From: DYJE01 sp041660385
Lineage (GTDB): Bacteria; Desulfobacterota; Desulfobacteria; Desulfobacterales; Desulfolunaceae
Length of the DNA: 64,000 nt
NCBI GenBank assembly: GCA_041660385.1
Contig: JBAZWJ010000010.1
Coordinates: 1-64,000, forward strand
Direction of reading: 5' to 3'
A program made the position numbers and the translations under genes. Below are positions 8,021 through 17,000 of the stretch, one piece after another. How positions within the stretch are numbered: position 1 is the first letter of the stretch; every line of letters starts with the position of its first letter. A model generated the notes under the pieces. That model was not told the origin of the DNA and ran no database searches. It saw nothing but the letters and a program-made list of their open reading frames with translations.

Positions 8021-8308
8021 TCATTGCACCTGCACGATTCCGTCTGCATTGAGTTCTTCGAGAAACGCCAGAACGTCGCGTTCACATGTTTTACGATCCA
8101 CATCGAATTGTAATAAAAGAGCGTTGATCAGATCCGACACGGCCATGGGTTTTTCAATCAGATCCCACACACTTCGGCCAATGGAATCAAGCCCGTAGTA
8201 ATAGCCTTTTTCCATGCTCATCATGACTTTTTCGTCATCGATATCACTGGCCACGATGTCTTTGTTCTGACTGATTATGCTGTTTGTTGATATGATGTTA
8301 CTTTTCAT
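8021..8308 (-). CDS. lasso leader-binding protein B1 (PqqD-like RRE)
   Basis: This 95-residue protein has the winged-helix PqqD/RRE pattern: a beta hairpin (VMMSMEKGYYYGLDSIGRSVWDLIE, residues about 28-52, interrupted here only for reading) followed by three helices (SDLINALLLQFDV, CERDVLAFLEELNADG). It binds the precursor leader and presents it to the B2 peptidase. A longer frame begins at 8362, but the ATG at 8308 has AAGGA at the right distance while the upstream one has no ribosome binding site. Homologues also begin close to this point. It is the first enzyme-associated gene after the precursor, 112 bases downstream, and is separated from the ATP-grasp gene by 108 bases in which I see no gene. 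Family call is confident. Confidence 0.92.
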   Translation of the reverse strand: MKSNIISTNSIISQNKDIVASDIDDEKVMMSMEKGYYYGLDSIGRSVWDLIEKPMAVSDLINALLLQFDVDRKTCERDVLAFLEELNADGIVQVQ

Positions 8309-8421
8309 GGGTGGTCCTTGAATTCCGGGCAATGATTGCTTGGCAGCGATTGCGCTTGTCATGAGTTAATGAATGATCTTTAAAAGGCATGGGATAGCAC
8401 ACAGATCGTGGATCATAATAG

Positions 8422-8595
8422 TCATGATGGACCACTCGCCGTAGACTCAGTTGGAATAGTAAAAAATTTCCCTTCCGTTTGATTGTGTCGAGCTCGTCTT
8501 AATATCGGTCGGTGCCAGGGCCGGGGGGGCGAAGATGGCGGTTCGGTAATAATATCGTTAGATTTTTCGATGCCAATTTGCGGTTCACGAATCAT
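8422..8595 (-). CDS. lasso peptide precursor A (57 residues)
   Basis: A 57-codon frame starts at the ATG complementary to 8593-8595, behind AAAAAAGGAGACATC, and ends with TGA at 8422-8424. The leader (residues 1-41) contains WHRPIL (27-32), which matches the YxxPxL element read by B1 proteins with Trp for Tyr. It ends in Thr40-Glu41, with Thr at the conserved -2 position. The predicted core (42-57) is GKFFTIPTESTASGPS. Gly1 and Glu9 give a nine-membered isopeptide ring, leaving a seven-residue tail STASGPS. The gene is first in an operon with B1, synthetase and B2, so the assignment rests on four independent points. The tail lacks any bulky residue that would normally lock the thread, and it ends in Ser, the residue used by the lasso kinases. 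A weak hairpin (8408-8435) covers the stop codon region. Confidence 0.9.
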   Translation of the reverse strand: MIREPQIGIEKSNDIITEPPSSPPRPWHRPILRRARHNQTEGKFFTIPTESTASGPS

Positions 8596-8681
8596 GATGT
8601 CTCCTTTTTTATCTGCAAATGGTGTTCGGCAGTTATAGCGGGCGTTTTTTTGGTTTACACGTTAATCAGAAGATGAATTAA

Positions 8682-8710
8682 TTATTAATATAAATGATTA
8701 TGCGTGTCAA
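8682..8710 (-). promoter_or_regulatory. sigma70-type promoter of the lasso operon
   Basis: On the minus strand a perfect TTGACA (complement of 8705-8710) is followed by 17 bases and TAATAA (complement of 8682-8687) in AT-rich DNA. Transcription would start near 8675, leaving a leader of about 80 bases before the precursor ATG. No operator is evident. Confidence 0.75.
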
Positions 8711-8963
8711 GGTGAATGGCCGGGCAAACAAGAGCAATCGCATATCTATATGGCCCAGAGTTAGGACTTCTTAAAAAATAACCTGAACATCTTGCATCTC
8801 AGCTATGTGCCATCTTTGGTTGTGACTCAATCACAAAATCCTCGAAGCAGCCCACTACTCCTGTGGTTTTCTCAATCGCCACAGCCGGACCCGACCCAAA
8901 TCTGAGCGTATTTTTGTTTTGAAATCAAATTGATAGGCAATTCATTTAAAGTGAATTATTATG
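8711..8963. other. central part of the divergent intergenic region, no gene seen
   Basis: Between the two divergent promoters I find no gene. On the minus strand a frame of roughly 40 codons (about 8808-8925) reads like a protein end (EKTTGVVGCFEDFVIESQ) but has no start and is preceded by a stop. It may be a gene remnant. Confidence 0.4.
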
Positions 8964-8992
8964 TTGACACATTTCCCTTGCTCTGTTAATTT
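8964..8992 (+). promoter_or_regulatory. sigma70-type promoter of the giant adhesin gene
   Basis: TTGACA at 8964-8969, 17 bases, then TAATTT at 8987-8992. The expected transcript start near 9000 lies about 25 bases before the riboswitch closing stem, which supports the assignment. Confidence 0.7.
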
Positions 8993-9022
8993 TTTTGAAA
9001 TCTATTTAGAAGAAAGTGTAAA

Positions 9023-9123
9023 TCCATTCCAAACGAAAAGGCTAAGTCACCGGAAGGTGATGGCGCAAAGCAGCGGGTCAGACGGATATTATAATCCATG
9101 ACAGTCGTGCTACCGAAAATGGG
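9023..9123 (+). promoter_or_regulatory. cyclic di-GMP-I (GEMM-I) riboswitch aptamer
   Basis: The leader contains the GEMM-I core in order. These are AAAAGGCTAAG (9036-9046), a stem GTCACC-GGAA-GGTGAT with a GNRA tetraloop (9046-9061), GGCGCAAAGC (9062-9071), a second imperfect helical arm with GGAT/ATCC, and the 3' element GCTACCGA (9109-9116). By alignment with the Vibrio Vc2 aptamer, the ligand-contacting G20 is G9040, A47 is the first A of CGCAAAGC, and C92 is C9113. G rather than A at position 20 predicts c-di-GMP rather than cGAMP. The outer P1 stem pairs CCATT (9024-9028) with AATGG (9118-9122). The linker before G20 is one base shorter than in Vc2. A covariance-model score was not computed. 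Confidence 0.85.
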
Positions 9124-9161
9124 ACAGGGTTTTAAAAAACCACTTATGACGGATGTCCCAT
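9119..9161 (+). promoter_or_regulatory. start-codon-sequestering hairpin, alternative to riboswitch P1
   Basis: ATGGGACA (9119-9126) is perfectly complementary to TGTCCCAT (9154-9161), which includes the first two bases of the adhesin ATG at 9160. A small internal hairpin GGTTTT/AAAACC fills the loop. The left strand overlaps the 3' strand of the aptamer P1 stem (9118-9122), so the two pairings exclude each other. The simplest reading is that ligand-stabilised P1 frees the start codon, giving a translational ON switch. Confidence 0.75.
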
Positions 9162-11067
9162 GGGCAGAGGCAATTCAAAAAATCTGTTCGAACTTGAGAA
9201 CCTTGAACCAAGGATCCTGCTTTCAGCTGATCCGGTGATGGGATCTCTTGCCGCTGCTGCGCCCATGGATATGCTGAACACCGGTACGACCCAGGCCGTT
9301 GAAGAGGTGTCGGTCCGGGCATCGGACAACCTTTCTTCCGTTTCTCGCCAGAACATAGCCGATTACAAACCCTCAGAAAGCCTCTTTGCCGGATTGGGCC
9401 TCGAAGATGGGGACAGTTCAGAAGACGTTTCCGATAACACAGGGGCCGTTTCCAATGGAAACGATCTTACTGTTTCCGAAAGTCAAAATCTCCGGAACGC
9501 TCTTGATGCATTGGCCGATGTTTCGGGCCTTCTTGAAAAAATCGGCATAAACAACCTCCAGAACTCCTCGAAGGGCCTGACGATTTCAGATCCTGATTTC
9601 AATGTGCAAGAATTCCTTGAAAGCCGGGTTAATACGGCCATTTATGACTACTTATTTAACAACGGACTTGATCCTCCCGATGGCGCTGATTTAACATCAA
9701 TTATCCAGGAAAGCTTAAATAATGTGAACGGCGGGGATGAACTTCAATCCCTTTATAGTGTTGATCGCGTAACGTGTTCTTATGATGCGGAAACCAATGC
9801 AATTCGCTTTGAGTTGACCCTCAGTGTAACACGTGACGGTGAGTTGCGTTTTAATCTAAATGGCGGAGCACAATCCCAGGGGGATGTGTCAAGTTCGTAT
9901 CAGGCGCAGTTGACGATTGATCTGGCCTGCACCCTGAACCTTGAAGGGACTGGTGTCTGCCATGTGGACAGTCTGCGTCTTTCCATCGGGATTGATGCGG
10001 ATGATTCGGCTTTTGAGCAGGACAGCCGTTTTGCCGAACTTCTGAAAAATATCGAGCTTGGAATTGATCTTTCCCTTGCCGACACGGATCTTGTTGTAAA
10101 AGACATAGCCGCCGTTAAAGGTGGCCTGACTCTCGAACATGTGGATGTGAATCTGGTCAGCCCGGATGGTCTCCATTTTGTCAGGGGTGCAGCGCTGAAT
10201 TTTATTCTGAGTGCAGATCAGGACGGAATTTTTACGTCTGCCGGTTCGGATGAAACTCAGGATTTTTCTGATCTGGTTGTTGACCTTGTTGATGATCAGG
10301 CCTTTGTACCGGTTTTTACTGTGGCACACCATGACACCCTGACCGGTTCATGGAACGACAATTCACGTTTAAACGAAAATGAAACCGCACCTGCCAGCCA
10401 GGAGGCGGATTTTGCTGTTGTTGCGAATGATGGAGCAAACCTGACCGGCGACGCATCCGTTGCTGGAAACCATGACTTTTCTTATATTCTTAAAGGATTT
10501 TCGGATCATTCCCACGTTGATAGCACCATTGACATCAACACAGGGCTTGTCGCAACACTCCACTTTTTCAAAGGAACCCTGACTCTTACCGTTCAGGGGC
10601 GAACCATCGAACTTGTTATTACGCCGCTTTTCAGGGAAGCTGAAAAGACGGCTGATCTTTTTTTAAACTCTGACGCTGATGATTTGGTTCAGAGTGATGC
10701 CTCTGTGGCAGATTCCGGCGTTGAAAGCGTATCTTTAGATAGCGCGTGTTTTGCGGCTGACGGTTCTTCATCGGTTATCGAACAACTGGCCGTTGCCATC
10801 ACCGAACGGGCAGGGCCTCTTGATCATGTGATTGTGTCTGATCGTGACATCCTTCCATCCAAAAGCGTGACAACGTTAAATAACACGGCGAATGGTTTTT
10901 CAACTGCCGTGGTTTACAAAGCCGTTTACGATTATTTCAATGACGCTGTAGGTCCTCCTTCAGCCAGCAAGATATCTGCCTCCATTTCCGGCAACGAATC
11001 CAGTCTTAATGAAGCATCTGATAAATCAGCTGTTTCAGCTAAAAATACATCCAGTTCAAACAGTATA
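9160..11067 (+). other. N-terminal region of giant protein with LEPR-XLL motif
   Basis: Residues 1-636 are not repetitive. The LEPR motif is at 15-18, followed by SLAAAAPMDML. The rest is acidic and beta-rich, with a hinted pair of hydrophobic strands (LRFNLNGG..., HFVRGAALNFILS) and many Asp and Ser. No transmembrane helix is seen. Confidence 0.8.
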
Positions 11068-14000
11068 AAACTCACACCCGAAACCACCGTTGTGGCCGGG
11101 GAAACCCTTGTGATTGCCGAAGGTGAAACCCTTTCCGGCTGTGGAACCATTGTGGGCAACGTGGTGAACAACGGTGCGGTGAAACCGGGTAATTCTCCGG
11201 GCAAGATCACCGTCACCGGAGACTACACCCAGTCAGCGGTTCTTGAAATCGAAATCTGGGGATCGAATCAGGCCACGTTAAACGATCATACCGGCGCATA
11301 CTACGATTATCTGGACATCAGCGGAACCCTTTCCTTTGAAGACGGAGCCACCTTGAAGATCATCGTTGGAAACGCCTTTGTTCCAACCGTGGGCCAGACG
11401 TTTGAGATCATCACTTTCGGTGCCCTTGAAACAAATGGTGATTTTTCAGCTTACGAAGGTCTGGGTGTTTACGACGCAGACCACACCCTGATCGCCTACC
11501 TCAAACCGGTGTTCGAAAACAACCGGCTGATTCTGCAAGTTACCGATCCGATGGATGACGTGACTTTGACCGTTGACGATAACGCAGCCATGAAAGATCA
11601 GCTTGCATCGTTCATGGCAGGCAAATCTGCCAGTGTGGCCATATCCGGTTCATGGGAAATTCTGGGCCAGACCCTTGAAGGTGATTTCGAATTTTCCAGG
11701 GTGGACGACACGATTCTTGTTGATGCCACGGTGACCAGGCTTGAACTTTCTGCCGGAACAGGGGCTGACGCTGAGAGTCTTGCCGTGTTCTCAGGAACCG
11801 GACAGTTCCTTGTTAACGCAGACGGCGTGGCGGCACAGTTCGCACTTACCATGGAAACCGGTTCTGCCATCAACGGATTGGGCTTTGAAGCAGGCGGCAC
11901 CTTCACCCTTGCAGTGAACACCACCGGTAAGACCGTGACAAAAATCGGTTCAACCACCCTTGATGAATTCCTTACGGTGAACGCTGACGGCGATTCCTAT
12001 TTCAAGGTGGAGTTTGACGGCAATCTTACCATCCAGGGTCAGGCCATTGAAGGCGGATTCACATTTGAGAAAAGCGGAGACACCCTCAGTGTCGCCGCAA
12101 GCATCGACTCCCTCGTGATCAGTGCGAGTGAAAAAAACGTTCTTCAACTTACCGGAAACGGCAGTCTCATTATAACCCATACGGGCGTCACGGCAACGAT
12201 GACCGTTTCCTTGGCCGATGATTTTTCATCGGATATCACCGGTTTTTCAAGCAGCGGCACATTCACCATTTCCATTGATACAACGACAGTGGGCAGCGAA
12301 TATCTGAGAGTCTCCCTTGCAGGTTCTCTGATCGTTTCAGGCCAGACTCTTTCAGGGACGTTTGTTTTTGAGAAAGAAGCGGATGCGGTGACCGTATCTG
12401 TCACCGATACCCGCCTGTCTTTCCGAGACGGAACAACGGATTTCCTCACAGCCCAGATCGCGTCAGCCACGCTTGTCATTGATGAAGCGGGTGTTGCCGG
12501 AATTTTTGACAATGCCTCGGTGGCATTCACCATTCCAGGATTTGCCATAAGCGCCACCACGGTGGATGTTCAGATCAACACACGCAGCGAAAGCGCTGAT
12601 GTGGATGGCGTCATACTTCCCGCCGGACCTTATGTGAAAATGGTGGTGACAGGTGCAAGTCTTACCGTTGACGGATTGGCAGCCCAGCCTCTTCTGGGGG
12701 ATTTCTATTTTAACCAGGGCACTGTGGATTCCGAGACACTCACACGGTTTGCCGTGGCCAATCTGTCCGTCACCATCGGCGGTCAGACCCTTGAAAACGG
12801 AACCGGCGCTTTTGTGATTACATCACACGGTATTGCCGGAGTGGTTTCAGGCGATCTCCAGGGCGGAGCCGTCAATGCAAGTCTTGGACTTCGGATCAAC
12901 AAAACAGACGGCCCTGTGGATGAAACCTTGGTGATTGGTTCAACGGTTCATCGCATCGTCTTCACCGCAACGGAAACCGATGTGTTCAGCTTTTTCGGCA
13001 GTGGCCGGATCATGATCGGTGATTTTGTGGTGATCGAAGGCAGTTTTGTCATTGGAGGCGATGGCAGGCTTTCTGCAAGCAATGCCAGCCTTTTCTTAGG
13101 GGACGGTCCCGGCATTCTCGATAACGGTAACATCAATCCCAATGCCATGGGCGTTCTGCTTGCAAGCGCTTCTTTCTCACTTTACAACACGGCTCCCGGT
13201 CTTTTCGCCCTTTACGCCCATGGTGACGTATCGGTTCTCGGCATACCCGGTGCAACCCTTTCAGGCAGCGCCACCATCCTTTTCAACAACACGGGATCGG
13301 ATCAACCCCTCACCATGCCTGACACTTCCTCCCATACTGTTGAAGATGAAGCACGATCCTTTTCAGGTGATCTGACCCTTTCCGTCCTCGGCCAGAGCTT
13401 GAGCGGTCAATTCTCATTTTCAACCTCCGAAGTTTCGGGAGCCATTGAAATCGCCGTAACACAGGGTGAATTCGAACTCTCCGATGCATCAGGCACTCTC
13501 GCCACGTTCACAAACATCACAAGCGCCATGCTGATCAGTGGCAACGGCCTTGCAGGTAACCTCAGTCTTGGAACAACCCTCGATATGGGCGGACTTCATT
13601 TTGCCGGAGCCGTGAGTCTATCCATCAACACCACACCAACAGCCGTGAGTCAGACCTTTGTTTCCGGCACGGACACCATCATTCTTGACCTTGAAGCCGG
13701 ACCGTATTTCAGAATCGATATCACCGGCGCAACCCTGATTATAAATGATGTGAGCCTTTCAGGATCTTTCACCATCGAACGGACCACCACCACGGCAGGC
13801 GCAGCCATCGTAGCCGTGGCTTATGACAACGGCAGTTTCCACCTGGGTGACCATCTGGTGGATATGACATCGGCTCAAGGGATTTTCGTGATTTCAGCCG
13901 CAGGCATTGCCGGAACCATCACGGCTGATGCAGCCCTGACCCACGCGGATCTCAGCCTTTCAGGCACAGTTGCACTGACGGTGAACACCACGGATCTGGC

Positions 14001-17000
14001 CGTAGCGAAATCCATGACAGTTGACGGTGAAACCGTCAGTCTTTCACTTGAAAAAGGCGTGTATTTCCGGTTAATCGTAACAAACGCCGTAATGACGGTT
14101 CTGGGTGATTTCAACCTCAGCGCCGACCGTTTTGTGTTTGAACAAAGCAGTGGCGACACAACAGAAGTCAATGTTTCCGGTGATAACCTGTCTTTCAGAT
14201 TCCAGTTGAACGGCAAACGGATCATCGGACTTCAACAGGCTGATTTCTCTTTTATGCTTTCAACGTCGGGCATGGTCGGAGCCGTGGCAGATGCCACTCT
14301 GCTTGGACCTGAGTTCGGCGGAGACATTGCCTTTACCGGTACGGTCCATCTTCTGATCAACACCACTAATGAAGAGAAGACCTTGACCGTGGGCAGTCAC
14401 ACCATCACGGTGGCTGCGGCATCTGCGGGCAGCGCCTATGTCCGGGCCGAACTGACATCTGCGATTATCACCGTCATGGGCAACAGTTTAAGTGCGGACA
14501 GCCTTGTTTTTGAACAGAGCGGAACCGTGGTAAACGTTACCGGTTCAAACCTTGATTTCGTTCTCAGGGCCGGAACAACGCGGATCATCGCGTTTGACGA
14601 TGCTTCTTTTGCTTTTAGATTCACCGAATTCGGCATGGCCGGAGCTGTTTCTGTGGCAGCGTTCCAGGGCCCTGATCTGTCAGACATCACCATCACCGGT
14701 TCACTCCATCTTCTGATTAATACCACCGAAACAGCCCAGACCTTCACCGGTGTGGGCGGCTCAGATATCACGGTTTCAGCGGCTGCCGTAGATTCAGCCT
14801 ATGTCCGGGTGGAAATAAGGCAAACAGCGGTTGATACTCCTGCCAACCTCACTGTTCTTGGAAACAGCCTCACCGCAGATCGTTTTGTGTTTGAAAAGAG
14901 CGGCACCACGGTCACTGTTTCCGGCGACAACCTGGATTTTCTGCTTCAGGCAGGCGGCACACGGATTTTCCGTATCAACGACGGTGATTTTGAATGTGTC
15001 TTAACGGCCCATGGCCTTGCCGGTGTTGTGGTCATCGCCGGTTTTGACGGCCCTGATTTTTCCGGTATCACCGTGGCAGGTGGCATGACCCTCATTGTGA
15101 ACACGGACACCGTGGCCCATGATTTTACAGTGGGCGGGGAAACCTATACGGTTTCAGCACCGACCAGCGGCGGCTACCTTTATATAAAGGTGGATGAAGC
15201 CACACTCACTATTCTTGGAAACAGTTTTACAGCAGACAGTCTGACTTTTGAGCGGAGCGGTTCCAACGTATTCCTTACCGGCGAAAATGTGGGCCTGACG
15301 TTAAATGCCGGAACAACCCGGATCATCGGCATATCCCATGCGGATTTCGGTTTACGGTTCAGCGCAACCGGCATGACCGGCGCACTGCTGAATGCCCAGG
15401 TGCTTGGACCGGATCTTGATGACATTGCAATCCAGGGGACCGTGTCGGTTCATGTGAATACGCTGACCTCAAGTTCAACGATCCAGGTTGCAGGCGAAAG
15501 CGTCACGGTTGATGCGGCCACGGGCAGCGGTTACGTGCGGGTGATGGTTGAAAACGGAATATTGACCGTTTTTGAGAATACGCTTTCCGCAGATTATTTC
15601 AGCATTGAACTCAGCGGATCAACGGTCACCCTGACCGGTGAAAATCTGGATTTCAGACTTGCCGCAGGAACAACCACGGTGATCGGACTTGAAGACGCGG
15701 ATTTTGCTTTTGTCTTCAGCCAGAACGGAGTTGCCGGAGCCCTGGTTCACGGAACGCTTCTCACCCCTGATTTCGGAGATGACATTGTTCTGGGCGGTGA
15801 CAGCGCTGTGCTTGACGTGACCCTCAACACCACAACCCAGGCTTATGCGGATCTGGCCGGTGTGGCTGTTGAAGCAGCCGATGCGGGAGGGTTCTTCATC
15901 CGGGCCGGACTTACAGACGCCTACCTGAAAATCATGGGTGTTCAGGTGGATGCCGACAGCTTCACCTTTTCTTATAGAAACAATGCCGCAACCGGTGAAA
16001 ATCTGGTGGACCTTTCAGCGGTAAACCTCGGCCTTTCCATGGGTGACGGCGAATCGGATTTCCTTACGATCACCAGCAGCACCGTGGCCCTGACATTCAG
16101 CGGCGCGGGAATCACAGGTCAGATCAACCAGACCACAGTTCTGGCCCAGGTGCCCGGCGTAACCTTCACCGGATTGTTTGACGTGACCGTGGATACGGCC
16201 AGCGCCACAGATAAAAAGATCGTGATAGTCGGGTCAGGTGTGAGCCTTACCCTCGTTGACCAGACCCTGGCAGGTAATTTCATCATCGAACAACTCACCG
16301 ATGAAACAGGTGCACGTGTGGTTCGGGTGGCAGGCAGCAGCCTTGCCCTTAACCTGGGCACCATGGCCGGAGTCACAAACGGTTCAGGGATGTTTGTTTT
16401 CAACAGCCTGGGACTTGCAGGGTCGTTCACGGCCTCGGCCTATTTCAACCTGCCCGGCGTGAGCCTTGCCGATGCAAGCGTCACCGTGGAAGTCAACACC
16501 ACCGCCGTTCCTGTTTACGACAGCATGGTTCTTGACGGAACAACCCTGAGTCTTGCCCTCCCCACCGGTCCTTTTGTCCGCATCCAGGTGACGAACGTGA
16601 CCTTAAGCATCAGCGGAACAAACATCACCGGTGATTTCAGCATCGACCAGAGCAAACGGGCCGATCTTTCCACCATTACACGCATTGCCGTATCAGGAGC
16701 ATCGCTCACTTACGGTGGCAACGGCATCACCCATGCCGAAGGCGCGTTCATTGTTGTGGCCGAAGGTCTTGCCGGAACCATCGCCGGTGAAGTTTCGCTG
16801 GTGGGTGACGGTGCAACCGGCGGTTTCAGCGCAGGCGGCAGTATTGGCTTACGGATCAACACAACGATACTGTCTTTTAACGAAGATATGGTCATCAACG
16901 GCAACACCATCCATGTGGCGTTCACCGCACCAACCGAAGCGGCCAGCGGCGGAATTGCCTATTTCATGCTGTTCGGTTCGGATCTCACCTTGAACATCGG

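Noticed and set aside
9023..9123. cGAMP (GEMM-Ib) specificity for the riboswitch
   Set aside because: The base equivalent to G20 is G, not A, so c-di-GMP is the better prediction.
9240..9270. LAAAAP near the N-terminus as a LapG-type cleavage site
   Set aside because: The LapA retention module and its TAAG-like di-alanine context are absent, and no LapD/LapG genes are in the window.
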